Counted from the stretch's first letter, positions 34,088-44,840 are shown. The stretch: DNA of 64,000 bases from Eutrigla gurnardus (GCA_963514095.1 OY741271.1:2181020-2245019), one strand, 5' to 3'. Notes: a model not told the origin generated them from the letters alone. A program made the numbers and translations.

Positions 34088-34778
34088 TAGGGCTGTCAAA
34101 GTTAACGCGTTAATAACGCATTAACGCAACATCCTCTTAACGCCGTTAATTTTTTTAACGCGCGATTAACGCTCGGTATTTAAAAAAAAAACGTGCATTG
34201 TATGATTTATGGCCGTCGGTGGCACCTGTAGTCCTGATCCAGAGGGATGGTGCGTGTCCACAGGCAGCGGTGTTTCCCCGCTACCCATTCATTGTGAAAA
34301 GCCGTGCAATGCATTCTGGTAGCGTCGCGGCGAATGTCGAGAGACGGCGCGCGAGTTGGCCGCTCCTCATTTGCCTAAAGTATAAATCGAATCTACTTTA
34401 TGCTAATCAGAGGCGCCGGGCTCGACTCGCCGCCTCGGGAACGCTCGCGAACGCTCGCAAAAATCTGTTGTTTGAAGGAGAGCGCCTGTCAATCATCCTC
34501 TAGTGGCAGCCTGCCAAGCGTGCAATACTGGGAAGCAAAAAGACTGCCGGATGGTTCAGTCGATAAGACCAAAGTCATCTGCGCGTACTGTGGATATGAA
34601 ATGAGCTACCATAGAAGTACGTCCAGTCTGAGATATCACTTGCAAGCCAATGCACTTATATCCTACCCCCAAAAATACAAGTAAATACTAGTATTTTAAA
34701 CTTGTGATTAATCGTGATTAATCACAACCTGTTATTGTGATTAACTCGATTACATTTTTTAATCGTTTGACAGCACTA
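34088..34778 (+). mobile_element. hAT element with BED-finger remnant
   Basis: Ends TAGGGCTGTCAAA and TTTGACAGCACTA form inverted repeats; the subterminal TTAACG/CGATTAA-rich sequence is typical of this hAT group. Between about 34510 and 34684 a plus frame has a Cys-x2-Cys...His motif (VICAYCGYEMSYHRS...YHLQA), the BED-type DNA-binding finger at the start of hAT transposases. The catalytic part is missing. Flanking 8-mers do not match convincingly. Confidence 0.72.
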
Positions 34779-34958
34779 GAAAACATTACTTCTATTTAGT
34801 GGCATTATTTTATACATTATATTTTTAACTTATTTGACTCTCTTTCCTGACTCTTATGAAGCAACTGCAGCTGTACATTTTCCCGAGGTTTTACTAAAGT
34901 ATTCTGATTCTGATTCAGGTCTAGAAACCAAGGTAATGCTGAGAGCTTCAGAGAACTG

Positions 34959-36085
34959 GGGTCCGTTTCACAAAGCAGGTTTAGTGAAAACCTTGAGTTA
35001 GTTAACCCTGAGATGAGGGAAACTCTGTTTTTTTGGTTTCACAAAGCCAGTTCAGCATAAATCTGAGTCAGTTACCCGGGTAACATACTCCGTGAACCTA
35101 ACCTGCTTGCTAGCAGGTTTGCTTCAACAAACCCTGAGTTTCTCCCTACATGTCTCCGCCTTTTTCCGGAATCTGAACCAACTCTGAAAAAATGTGCCGT
35201 CCTTTCATCGTCAACCTAATTGATACGGAAATAAAAGTGATTCTAGCAGCTTTGCGTCGGGAGAGGATTTTGATTACCTTTCCTTCCAATCACATTAGAT
35301 ATTATCTAAACAATATTCTCCGACATTTACAACATTTCATATCACGGACATAATCCGCAACCAGATTCTTTGCGGAGGTAGTGTTTTTGCGAACGGGAGA
35401 TTTATGAAATGTTTAAGTACATTCCTGTGTTGAAATACCTGCTTATATTTACATTTAATATGTGAAATATGATTAAATTAAAATCATATGCCTTAGTCAA
35501 CGTATTTGCGCAATATTCTTATGCTTAATTTTCAACTGAAGCCACTTTCTTTCTGTGCCTGGGGGGATAACACCCAATGAAAATGATAATTTATTCATTG
35601 TGCTACTTTGTGAACTACGGGAATTGAACCGCTGTCGCCTGCACCATAGGCAGTGTTGCTAACCGTTACACCACAGTATCGCTCTGCGAACACTTATTAC
35701 CTTTAGATCAATAGACTGTTTCATTCAGTTATACACATTAGATCGGGCAGTAATTGTCTGCCACGCCAACTATCGCTACTTTGCTGCAGTTACGTTGCTC
35801 CGCTTTCTCAGGATGAGCTTGTTTTCTACATAAACACTCAGTAATATCTAATGACGCTCTCCCGGTTGCCATGGTGAATCGTAGTATCGGAGCTCCATTG
35901 ATGATGGCTTTGTAGAGTCGGCAGGCACGCGCGTAACTCAGAGTTTACATACTCAGAGTTGACTGAACTAATTCAAAACCGCTGTTCTGAAACCGAAAAC
36001 TCAGAGTTGCCCATCTCAGAGTTGGTCAACTCAGAGTTCAGGGTTAGGTTCAGAGTTTGTTGAACCTGCTTTGTGAAACGGGCCC
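34959..36085. mobile_element. PIF/Harbinger-type element with transposase remnant
   Basis: Inverted ends of about 23 bp (GGGTCCGTTTCACAAAGCAG and its complement with one change) are flanked by CTG on both sides (34956-34958, 36086-36088), a 3-bp target duplication. A plus-strand segment at about 35190-35410 reads FPSNHIRYYLNNILRH-like sequence, consistent with the N-terminal part of a Harbinger transposase. A tRNA-like insertion lies at 35617-35686. A second family of similar design is at 56839-57918. Confidence 0.75.
35617..35686 (-). repeat. tRNA-derived sequence (SINE head or tRNA pseudogene)
   Basis: On the minus strand: A-box-like TGTGGTGTAACGGTTAGCA and B-box-like GGTTCAATTCC at tRNA spacing. 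The acceptor stem does not pair well, and it sits inside a transposon, so I do not call it a functional tRNA. Confidence 0.5.
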
Positions 36086-36537
36086 CTGGTCTGGTTTCCT
36101 GTCCTCGGCTCAGACGGCAGCGTCCTAATGACGGCCTTCCACAGACGGCTGCAACCTCCCTCTTGTTTTGTCTAATCTGCATTTCCCATGGTGCCTGAGG
36201 GAAGCTGACGTTTCTTCCTGTTTCCTCTCGGAGGGGGACTAATCCTACGTCTGTGCACTTGAGGCTACACCCATTTATTTTTGACTCGGGAAGAGGAAAT
36301 GTGGGTTTTTTCTTGCCTTCTCCTTTGCTGAACTTGACAGTATTTGAGACAGTGAAACTTTGAAACACTGCAATTACCCCGAGGGTGTTGTCAGAGTCGT
36401 CTAGACTTCCTACCATCACATTTGCATGCTGGGCTGCCTGGTTTGGCTTTAATTCAACCCACGTCCTCCGTTTCCCAAACAAAGCTTCATCTTAAACATT
36501 TCACTTTACTGGGCGGAAGGTTGAGCCGAGCACTGAC

Positions 36538-36768
36538 CTGTGCCGAGTATTTGGCGCGAAGGCGTCCGGCCTCGCAGCCCTTGTCACAGACCCGGAGCTG
36601 CCGGGCCTGCTCCAGCTCCCGCTTCAGACGGATCCGCGACTCGTTGGCTTCCTTCATCTTCTTCTCGCTCTCGGCTCGCAGGCGCTCTATTTCCTTCCTC
36701 AGGTTCCTCTTTGCCTCGGTGGCCTCCCGCAGTTTCTCCTTCTTGGCTACCCGCAAGAACTCCAGCTC
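36538..36768 (-). CDS. ski: ski, exon 6 equivalent: basic coiled-coil segment
   Basis: 77 codons, phase 0 at both ends, acceptor TTTTTCACAG and donor CAG|GTCAGT. The peptide starts ELEFLRVAKKEKLREATEAK, continues ERLRAESEKKMKEANESRIR and KRELEQARQLRVCDKGCEAG, and ends RAKYSAQ. It is a highly charged, near-continuous helix with heptad character. It is nearly identical to the corresponding part of human SKI, as far as I can recall the family. It contributes to dimerisation of the co-repressor. No damage is seen. Confidence 0.97.
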
Positions 36769-37009
36769 CTGTGAAAAAGATGTGGTAGTGGTGAGACAGG
36801 GCCCATCTCTCCGGGGTTATATCATTATTATGCAATAAATCACTTAGGAAAGTTGTATTTTATTTATTTATTTTTCATAATTTCAATGCACCATTGAGCA
36901 ATTTCAGTGCCCCATGATGCTTATGCAACTGTTGTGAAGGCCAGTGGATATATCTGTCACATGGCTGTTTGGCTGGTTTCTGAGCTATTGACACCCAAGA
37001 GCAGGGCCC

Positions 37010-37408
37010 CGTTACACCCAGGACCAGGCCCTCATTACACCCAGGAGCAGGGCCCCGTTACACCCAGGAGCAGGGCCTCGTTACACCCAGGAGCAGGGCC
37101 TCGTTACACCCAGGAGCAGGGCCCCGTTACACCCAGGAGCAGGGCCCCGTTACACCCAGGAGCAGGCCCTCATTACACCCAGGAGCAGGGCCTCGTTACA
37201 CCCAGGAGCAGGGCCTCGTTACACCCAGGAGCAGGGCCCCGTTACACCCAGGAGCAGGCCCTCATTACACCCAGGAGCAGGGCCCCGTTACACCCAGGAG
37301 CAGGCCCTCATTACACCCAGGAGCAGGGCCCCGTTACACCCAGGAGCAGGGCCTCGTTACACCCAGGAGCAGGGCCCCGTTACACCCAGGAGCAGGGCCC
37401 CGTTACAG
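37010..37408. repeat. 23-bp minisatellite
   Basis: About 17 copies of acacccaggagcagggccccgtt with variants (ggcctcgtt, aggccctcatt). Because 3 x 23 is divisible by 3, a plus frame of 197 codons with a 23-residue period passes through it; this is an artefact. Confidence 0.92.
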
Positions 37409-37515
37409 GAGGATGCAGGGTCCATTTCAGTGTTTACACTGAGCAGAGTCAGAGGTTAGGACCGAGCGTGGCTGACAAAAGTCAGGTTTCCTTCCTCTGA
37501 CTCACTGTGTGTGCT

Positions 37516-37550
<35 letters not shown>

Positions 37551-37954
37551 AGTAACAGCCTTCTCATGAGGACTTGTGGTGGAGATAAACATGTCTCTTA
37601 TCAAGCTTTGTTGCTCCTACAAACAAGTTAAAATCCCGTCAGAGCCGAGTCTCTACAGAGGCTTTCCAGTCCCAGATCACTCAGCATGTTGGAGTGTTGT
37701 CTGAAGGGTCACCCACCCAGAAGTATATACCATCATGCACTGCTCTGAAGGAAAAATGACAGAGACGTATTTTGAATGTATTCATTAATTTGGTCAAATA
37801 TGCTAATTGGGGTCTATACTGCTTCTTTAGTCCTCACCTTTCACAATCAAAGCCCTAGACATGTATGCTGCATCACTCTTTACCAAAGGAACTTCAATTA
37901 CAACAAATTAGCTACGATATGTATTTATTACACAATAAGAACACAATCTTGTAT

Positions 37955-38240
37955 GGCTTGGAGGTCTTGCAGGTCTTGTACGTGTTGGAGGTCTTGTATG
38001 TGTTGTAGGTCTTGTACGTGTTGGAGGTCTTATATGTGTTGGAGGTCTTGTAGGTCTTATAAGTGTTGGGGGTCTTGTAGGTCTAGTACATGTTGGAGGA
38101 GTTATATGTGTTGGAGGTCTTATAAGTGTTGGGGGTCTTGTAGGTCTAGTACATGTTGGAGGAGTTATATGTGTTGGAGGTCTTGTATGTGTTGTAGCTC
38201 TTGTATGTGTTGAGGTCCTGTAGGTCTTGTAGGTCTGGCT
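37955..38240. repeat. Minisatellite, GTGTTGGAGGTCTTGTA type with higher-order unit
   Basis: Short units of about 9/18 bp (ttggaggtcttgtaggtc). A longer block of about 63 bp (ttataagtgttgggggtctt... to ...ttatatgtgttggaggtc) occurs twice in succession at about 38057-38183. Confidence 0.85.
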
Positions 38241-38956
38241 TTATGTTGCCTGTCTTCTCTGAGTCCTGATGGAAAGTGAAAGCTGAACGGCGTCCGGCTT
38301 GCTTTTCTCAGCTTACCATGCTGCTTCTCACCCACACAGACTCCTTCGTAGGCATTTTCTTGTTCTCAGTCCAAGACAAAAATAAAATGGAAGTCTGGCC
38401 TTTCCCTTTGCAGCAACATCCGCTCTCATTGTTATCACTCGCCAACTCATGCTACGCTTTTGCTGACAATGATTAAGACTCCTAAATCCACTTCTGCTTT
38501 CTGATGTTGAAGAAAGTTCCTCGTTGTGCCAACTACTACTCTAGCTCACCATCATTTTTAATTTGTCCTTCACAATTTGCACCCTTTTGTGTCTGTGATG
38601 CAATACAACATTAGCTGCTCTGATCCAACACTGTTGAGCTGTAAAGAAGCTGCATGCAGTTTGCATGGTGTCGCTAACCTGCAGGGTCACAAACGTCTCC
38701 TAACCGCTAGGCATTCAGTAAGTGAGCTTCTATCAAAGGGGTTGAAAAGATGCAGCTTTTTATTCTATGGACTGGTGTAGGTTGGTGAAGTGACTGCTTG
38801 CATCAACTGATGAAAAAGTAGTTTGTAGTGTATGTAGGAAACTGAGATACAGTCAGTAGAACGTTCCGAATCCATTAGATTAGATAGATTTATCTTTTTT
38901 TAATGGACCCGTTGAAACTCTCATGTTTAATGTGGTTGTGTTGTTCCGGGGCCTAC

Positions 38957-39285
38957 CTGCTGGAGGCTGCGTTTGGCCTGCAGGGCTGATCCCAGCTTCT
39001 CCTCCTGCTTCACCCTCATCTTAACAATCTCGTGTAGAAACTTCTCCTTAGACTCTTTGGAGTCCAGTCCGCTGTCCAGCGCCTGTCTCAGGCTCTCCAG
39101 CTCCGACTCCAGTCCCGGCTCTGAGTGGATCACGGTGGTGGTGACGGGTGCTGCTGGGAGGGCGGGGCCCTCGGCTGATGTGACGGTGCAGATCGGCCCT
39201 TGGGCGCTCGGCGAGCTCAGGTCCTTGGCTGAGCTGCTGGATGAGGTGAAGGACGGTGACGACAGCGAGGACAGGGATGAGGTGA
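38957..39285 (-). CDS. ski: ski, exon 5 equivalent: Ser-rich linker and start of the coiled coil
   Basis: 329 bp: two bases complete a Phe codon with the previous exon, then 109 codons. Acceptor TCCCGACAG, donor CAG|GTAGGC. The N-terminal half is Ser-rich (SSLSSLSSPSFTSSSSSAKD). The C-terminal half opens the coiled coil: SELESLRQALDSGLDSKESK, FLHEIVKMRVKQEEKL, QAKRSLQQ. The same order is found in vertebrate SKI. The short linker between them (VTTTVIHSEPG) appears species-specific. Confidence 0.96.
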
Positions 39286-39388
39286 CTGTCGGGAGAGACC
39301 AAAGACACCAGAGAGGGTGAATCTTTATGGAAACGCTGAATGTAATATACAATGCACACAAATCCTGCTGCTGGTGTTCTTTGCTTAC

Positions 39389-39729
39389 ATTCATCACGGC
39401 TCTCCACTTCGATCTCCACCTCAGAATCCTTGTCATCCTGAGGTGGAGGCGGCAGCGCCGGTGGTGCTGGCAGTGCTGGCAGTGCTAGCGATGCTGGTGG
39501 CTTGCTGACAGCTGAGGACGGAGGGCAGGGGGCCTCTGGCAACAGAGGCTCCCCTGTGGCTCTTATCTTGCGAGGCCTGGAGTTGGCGCCCTCGGCTGGG
39601 GGTTCACCTCCACTTGGATGGGAGGTACTGGGTACCGACGGGGACATGGGACCCACCTTCCCCAGGGGCAGCGGTGTGAGGGCCACATTGGGGGCCACAG
39701 CTTTTTCCAGGCTCTTGTAGTTGTAGAAG
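39389..39729 (-). CDS. ski: ski, exon 4 equivalent: proline-rich central region
   Basis: 341 bp: one base completes a Ser codon, then 113 codons, then one base of the next Phe codon. Acceptor TTCCTTTTAG, donor AAT|GTAAGC. The peptide begins FYNYKSLEKAVAPNVALTPL, passes a basic RPRKIRAT segment and a Pro/Ala-rich stretch (ALPAPPALPPPP), and ends in acidic DKDSEVEIEVESRDE. The start and the acidic end match SKI; the proline-rich middle is poorly conserved in the family. It probably forms a flexible linker between the SMAD-binding N-terminus and the coiled coil. Confidence 0.95.
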
Positions 39730-40109
39730 CTAAAAGGAAACCAGACAATTTAACTACACGTCCGTTGTACAATGGTCAAGGTTAGTGGATGACGTCAACC
39801 AGCCAGGACCAGATGCCTGGGTCCGGTTCGAGAACCAGAGAAACATTCTTTCTTTCCTCCCACTATGAGAAACTGTGTGGATGGACTGATACGGTGCAGC
39901 TGGCACAGGCAGCAGCCTGCCGACCGGGTGCCCACACAGTGAGTGTGAATGGTGGCTTGTGGTAGGCTGTGGTGTAGTCAGACTTGACCCTTGTGACACC
40001 GGCCCACCCAGACCAGTGAGAGAGCATGCTGGGAGCTCATCGCACCCAGCCCTCCTCTTTTTAGAGTCCACATAATGCCTCGTTTGGTGACGGGTGATGC
40101 TGGACTCAC

Positions 40110-40225
40110 CTGTCTCTCAGCAGGGCCAGGGGGTGACCGGGGGGCTCCTTGTCACCAGCAGAGACGTGGGGGGACCAGGGTCTGAAAGCTGAGGGTCTCT
40201 GCCTCGGCTGGATGCAGTTAAGCCC
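40110..40225 (-). CDS. ski: ski, exon 3 equivalent
   Basis: 116 bp: 38 codons plus two bases of a Ser codon shared with the next exon. Acceptor GTTTTTCAG, donor CAG|GTGAGT. The peptide includes SAFRPWSPHVSAGDKE and ends ALLRD. The FRPWSP motif is a recognisable SKI/SnoN landmark. A minisatellite lies about 200 bp upstream in the preceding intron. Confidence 0.95.
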
Positions 40226-41437
40226 CTGAAAAACGACAAAGTTAATAATTTAAATCACAATACAGGAGTGCAGTCTAACGACTCGGCCAAACGTTTCAAG
40301 CTGTTTTACTTAATTCCAATCTAGTTGGCATTTAGAGGACATGTGATTAAATCCAGGGACATATCTGAGAGTAAACAATATTGAAGATCTAATGAGACAT
40401 TTCATAGAATACCTGTCAGTTTCAGGTATTCCAACCTGGACTGGACCAACAGACCCACAGGCCCGCAGACCAAAAACCAACACACCAACATACCCACAGA
40501 CCAACATACCAGACCCACAGACCAAAAACCAACACACCAACATACCCACAGACCAACATACCAGACCCACAGACCAACATACCAGACCCACAGACCAACA
40601 TACCAGACCCACAGACCAAAAACCAACACACCAACATACCCACAGACCAACATACCAGACCCACAGACCAGACCCACAGATCAACATACCAGACCCACAG
40701 ACCAACATACCAGACCCATAGACCAACATACCAGATCTACAGACCCACAGACCAACATACCCACACACCAGACCCACAGACCAACAGCCTCTTTTTTACA
40801 TTCTTTGTTTTATCTTCTATTATTTTGCCATATTGCTCTGTTAGCTTCGGTTTACCAGAATGTTACAACCTGCTTCCTTGTTCAGGATGAACAAATGAGT
40901 CTTGGGTTCCAGGCTGCCGGCTAACAGAAGAGGCAGCAGTAGACCAGTAGACCAGTAGACCTGTAGACCTCACCATCTCCATTTGTGTCAGCAAGTATCC
41001 CCATACTGATTAAAGTTATTGTGTATTATCTAATTTTAAACCTGGATTTACTCAATTGCTTTTTATCTCAGATTAAATTCATCCTTGCTGGTGCAACGCA
41101 GCGTTGGCATCATGTTGTGGAAGCTCCCGCTGACTTCATCCATTTGCGATCGTAACTACGTTTTTTTTTTTCTCCATGTAGACCAGAAAGTATAAGTAAC
41201 GCTATGGAGATGAACCACAGGAGATGTTTAGGGAATATTGATCCTCACACGGAGGTCACCTTCTGTTCCACCCATCAGTAAATCTATCTGTGGCCTTGCG
41301 GCGTCCACCGTTTCCCGGTGGCACAGCTTGCCAAGTCTAAATTTAAGTGCTCTCTCGTCTGAAAAAGTCTGTATAATATTACATGACATCTTCTCTCATG
41401 CATCACCACAACCATCAACAACATCAGCGACACCAAC
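40226..41437 (-). other. ski: ski intron 2 with an ACC/CAGACC minisatellite
   Basis: 1.2 kb between donor 41437-41436 and acceptor 40227-40226. Besides the minisatellite at 40432-40790 there are a short AGTAGACC run near 40940-40965 and a T run near 41160. Confidence 0.85.
40432..40790. repeat. Minisatellite, CAACATACCAGACCCACAGAC type
   Basis: About 21-bp units (accaacataccagacccacag) mixed with a longer variant containing AAAAACCAACACACCAACAT. Frames on both strands run through it (Gly-Leu-Trp-Val on the minus strand) and are not genes. Confidence 0.9.
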
Positions 41438-41554
41438 CTTGGTGGAGGCAGACAGGGACTGGAGCCAGTCATGTTGCTTGTCTTTGTCGGCCGGCAGCGA
41501 CTGTGACGGGAAGTCTTCGTGTTTGGACCGTTTGATGGGGACGGGATCAGATGC
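41438..41554 (-). CDS. ski: ski, exon 2 equivalent
   Basis: 39 codons, phase 0 at both ends. Acceptor TTGTCTTGCAG; donor AAG|GTTGGT, which lacks the usual purine at +3. The peptide is ASDPVPIKRSKHEDF followed by a Lys/Asp-rich linker and LQSLSASTK. In vertebrate SKI this region follows the SMAD4-binding part encoded by the first exon. No initiator is expected here; exon 1 must lie beyond 64000. Confidence 0.93.
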
Positions 41555-41715
41555 CTGCAAGACAAGAATGCTGGTGTTAAAAATCCATGAGATCTGGCTT
41601 CATTTCACTCAGGCTCGTGTATTTTAACCTTCAGTGTATGAACAGAAAAACAGATATCTAAACACATAAACGGATGGGGATACACCCAATAGTGTCAGTC
41701 ATGCCAATAAATCTG

Positions 41716-42043
41716 TGTGTGTGTGTGTGTGTGTGAGCATGCCTGCTGCAGGAGTGCCAACAGAGCCGTCTGATAGCTGGAAGTGCAAGTGTGTTTAAAT
41801 GTAGGTGTGTTATTGACTTTGACACACACGATCCAATACAGCGAGGTGTGTTTGCTCATGGGCAGCCAAGAGAGGAGGCTAGAGGTGACTGGGACAGTCT
41901 GTGTGTGTGTGTGTATTGGTCTGTCACACATAGATACACCCATACAGACAAACAAGTAGGGGTCTGTCTGTCTCTCCCCGCAAGGCCGGCTTCGTTGTGA
42001 TGACCTCAGCCTCACCAAGCTCAGGCTGTCACTAGCTGACACA

Positions 42044-42096
<53 letters not shown>
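41716..42096. repeat. (TG)n and (CA)n microsatellites
   Basis: A short (TG)n at 41716-41734, another near 41900-41916, and a longer (CA)n at about 42040-42096. Unremarkable sequence lies between them. Confidence 0.85.
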
Positions 42097-42098
<2 letters not shown>

Positions 42099-42138
42099 GA
42101 GCAATAGAGTGCTGGATTTAAGAAGACCTGAAACTAGA

Positions 42139-42478
42139 GATTGAGACCATAAACTCATGTTTACAATGTTTACTGAGATAATACATCAAGAGAGTAGTAG
42201 GACCATTTTTTCATAGACTTCTATACAACGAGAGGTGAGTCGCTCCCTGGTGGTAAGCAGAGAGACTGCAGTTTTTTTAAAGTTATTTATTTGGGCTGTT
42301 TTTGCCTTTTATTGAGAGAGAGAGAGTGAGAGTGAAAGGGGGAGAGAGAGAGAGAGGGGGACGGCATTACAGAAAGGGCCACCAGTCGGATTCGAACCCC
42401 AGGCTGCTGCAGTGAGGACTTAGCCTCGGTACATGGAGAATGCAGCTTTAAGGCACTTTAGTTTTGGCTTCACTTTTT
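42139..42478 (+). repeat. Dispersed repeat R4, copy 3, split by a SINE
   Basis: Matches the end part of 27422-27915 (CATAAACTCATGTTTACAAT ... CTCCCTGGTGG ... GAATGCAGCTTTAAGG ... GGCTTCACTTTT). A SINE occupies 42272-42435. Confidence 0.7.
42272..42435 (-). mobile_element. tRNA-derived SINE in R4 copy 3
   Basis: On the minus strand: GGGGTTCGAATCCGACTGG (B box), CCCTTTCTGTAATGCCG, a CTCTCTCTC-rich stretch, and AATAAAAGGCAAAAACAGCC near the 3' end. Near-perfect target duplications gagactgcag (42262-42271) and gagaatgcag (42436-42445). Same family as 57316-57478. Confidence 0.8.
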
Positions 42479-42540
42479 TGAACCGGAGCTGATCGCCTGT
42501 TCTGCTAGTATTTATTTGGCAGCAACACGACATGTGGAAT

Positions 42541-42668
42541 ACTCACTCACTCACTCACTCACTCACTCACTCATTCACTCACTCACTCACTCACTCACTC
42601 ACTCACTCACTCACTCACTCACTCACTCATTCACTCACTCACTCACTCACTCACTCACTCACTCACTC
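42541..42668. repeat. (ACTC)n microsatellite
   Basis: About 32 tetranucleotide units with two ATTC interruptions. Confidence 0.95.
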
Positions 42669-42943
42669 ATATAGTCTCTCTCCTGCTCTTATTTTGTCTG
42701 CGAGGATCTCCCTCAGGAATTAGCCAGCAAACTGCTTCAGTGTGCACACACACACACACACACACGTCCGTGTCCTGTGTGGTGTCAACAGGTGGTGGTC
42801 TGTAATGGGGTTAGCGACGCTGCTGGCAGTGTGTCCTGCTATGCCACATGTCTGTGTAATCAGAGCTGCTCTCGGAGGGAAGCAGTGTGGCTAGACGATC
42901 ACATACCGCCGAGGTCTGCCGATGTCACAGCTGTCCTCGCCCC

Positions 42944-43126
42944 CACCACGCTACACCTCCACCTCTACAGCTACATCTCCACCTCTACCGCTCCACTGCT
43001 GCACCTCCACCGCTAGACCTCCTCCACTACACCTCCACTGCTACACCTCCACCTCTACACCTGCTCCGCTACACCTCCACTGCTACACCTTCACTTCTAC
43101 ACCTCCAGCTCTACACCTCCACCTAC
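42944..43126. repeat. CTACACCTCCAC degenerate tandem repeat
   Basis: About 180 bp of 12-15-bp units rich in CTACACCTCCAC, leading directly into a dispersed unit that recurs at 44453. Confidence 0.8.
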
Positions 43127-43246
43127 AAATGGCGTGATGGATTAACAAAATAAATCCCTAAGGCTTTCTGAAGAGGTCTTTGGACTTCTACAGTTTCATT
43201 TTGAAGATCTCCAATAGAGATCAGGGACCCGGACCTTGTTTCTAGA
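43118..43246. repeat. Duplicated 130-bp unit, copy 1
   Basis: From CTCCACCTACAAATGG through GAAGAGGTCTTTGGACTTCT to GATCAGGGACCCGGACCTTG, about 85% identical to 44453-44588. Its CTCCAC-rich start matches the adjacent tandem array. Confidence 0.75.
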
Positions 43247-43261
43247 GTGATGATGAAGATG

Positions 43262-43310
<49 letters not shown>
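43262..43310. repeat. (AAT)n microsatellite
   Basis: About 16 AAT/ATA units. Confidence 0.95.
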
Positions 43311-43312
<2 letters not shown>

Positions 43313-44169
43313 GTCAACTGATGTCCATAGCTGACACCAGACACGTCATACAGGCAAGAAAAAGTAATGTGCTGAACTCAAACACCCTAACACTTAAATG
43401 CCTCTCCCGTCATGTGAACGAGCATGAACGGGGCTTTCCAGCCAATCATGTCGCTGATTGGCTGGAACGGTGTTGTGCGGTCGTCTCTTTGTTTGTTTTC
43501 CACACAGAAGGAGCAGTGAGTCGGTCGTGAGGAGAGAGAGTCACTGAATCTGACTGAAAGTGTTACAGATCAGAATCACAAACTTTATAATGAGCTGGTT
43601 TGATGGCGAGTTGAAGAGTTAATCACCCGGATACATATGTATATGGATCACACGTAAATAGTTGTGTGGACCAACCGACTGACTGCTCAAGAAACCACGA
43701 GTGAAGACTCCATTCCTCTTGTTTTACTGGTCCTGATGCAGAAACACAGTTCACACTGTGGGTTTACTACAATCACTGCACAACCAGCCACGTGAACTCA
43801 TTCCTGTGTTTAATCTGAATTACATGTAGTAGTACAAAACTACAAACAAAGACATGTTGACTGCAAAGGTCACGTCCCTTGTGACGATGTTTACGACGAG
43901 CCCCATTCACCATCCGGTCGGTACGGCAAGTCATAAAGAAGCAATCTTCCTCAAAAGGATAAGAAAACAAAACCTGTGAATCGAAAGCACAGGCACTGGA
44001 ATGCGATCAGTGCATATTAAGGTCAAAGAGCCCATGTTTATGATAAGAAGATAGATTTTTATTGTTGTAATAAAAGGACTCCAGTAGTAGAGAGGAGTCA
44101 GACTGTGGTTGCTAGTTTATGGGTTATCTAGAGATGAAGAGATATGTCCTACATATCAGAACCAAAGGC

Positions 44170-44171
<2 letters not shown>
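43311..44171. other. Nothing recognised
   Basis: No exon, RNA or dispersed repeat that I can support between the two microsatellites. Confidence 0.45.

Positions 44172-44216
<45 letters not shown>
44172..44216. repeat. (CA)n microsatellite
   Basis: About 22 units. Confidence 0.95.
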
Positions 44217-44217
<1 letters not shown>

Positions 44218-44410
44218 GCTGCCTCTGGCCAAAGTCTCTGTGCCACGTGCCACTCCTTATCTCGTAGATTACCGGTTGCCAACACCGTGGCTTTCCATCA
44301 GGACAAGATCCAGGTCCGGTAATCTGGGAGGCAGGAGAGCGTCGGGGGTCAGCGGTTGGCAGCTGAGCTCCCGGGACTCAGCGAGGGCGGAGGGAGGACT
44401 CTGCAGGTCT

Positions 44411-44632
44411 AAATCACTGAATAGTGGGACAGTGAGACCGGAGGCAGCTCCACCTCTACACCTCCACCTACAAATGGAGCGTGATGGATTAAAATTATGA
44501 ATCCCAAAGGCTTTGTGAAGAGGTCGTTGGACTTCTAGACATTTAATTTTGAAGAGCTCCAATAGAGATCAGAGACCCGGACCTTGTTTGTACATCACTG
44601 AAAAGTGGGACAGTGAGACCGAATGCAGACCA
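44411..44632. repeat. Duplicated unit, copy 2, with a partial third
   Basis: ATCACTGAATAGTGGGACAG starts at 44415 and recurs as ATCACTGAAAAGTGGGACAG at about 44595, a period of about 182 bp. The block between contains the 130-bp unit also present at 43118-43246. Confidence 0.7.
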
Positions 44633-44838
44633 GATCCACTGTGGGGATGCCTCTTCCAAAAAGGCGGTGTGGTGATGTCTCACCCTCGAGCAGAGCCGCG
44701 GCTGCTTCTCATCAAACCCCGGGCACAGGGAACCCCCTGGATGGATTATCTATCTGGTCTGGCCTAAGAACACGTTGCTGGAGAGAGGGGCGTCTGGTGT
44801 ACCCTGCTGACCCCCAACCTGACCCCCACTACGTGGAA
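44633..44838 (+). repeat. Decayed non-LTR retrotransposon 3' end (tentative)
   Basis: The sequence around GGATGGATTATCTATCTGG, CTGGCCTAAGAACACG, GAGAGAGGGGCGTCTGG and CCCCCAACCTGACCCCCACT resembles the end of the coding part and 3' UTR of RTE/Rex-like LINEs. Highly degenerate; recognition is from memory of such ends. Confidence 0.35.
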
Positions 44839-44840
44839 GA

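Larger units (their letters stand above)
31636..36537 (-). other. ski: ski intron 6, filled with mobile elements and a minisatellite
   Basis: 4.9 kb between GT (36537-36536) and AG (31637-31636). It holds a candidate solo LTR, a TAGTCCTC minisatellite, a hAT element with a BED-finger relic and a Harbinger-type element, listed separately. The stretches 32733-34087 and 36086-36537 show no gene. Confidence 0.85.
36769..38956 (-). other. ski: ski intron 5 with two minisatellites
   Basis: 2.2 kb between donor 38956-38955 and acceptor 36770-36769. It contains the 23-bp minisatellite, a (TG)n tract at about 37513-37551 and a TTGGAGGTC-type array. The remainder (38240-38956) shows nothing recognisable. 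Confidence 0.85.

Noticed and set aside
36907..37500. 197-codon frame with a 23-residue repeat
   Set aside because: Direct product of a 23-bp minisatellite read through three units per period, inside a ski intron.
38973..39720. Plus-strand frames opposite the ski exons
   Set aside because: Shadows of GC-rich minus-strand coding exons with clear splice sites and conserved peptide.
40310..40777. Gly-Leu-Trp-Val and Thr/Pro/Asp-rich frames
   Set aside because: Translation of the 21-bp minisatellite on either strand.
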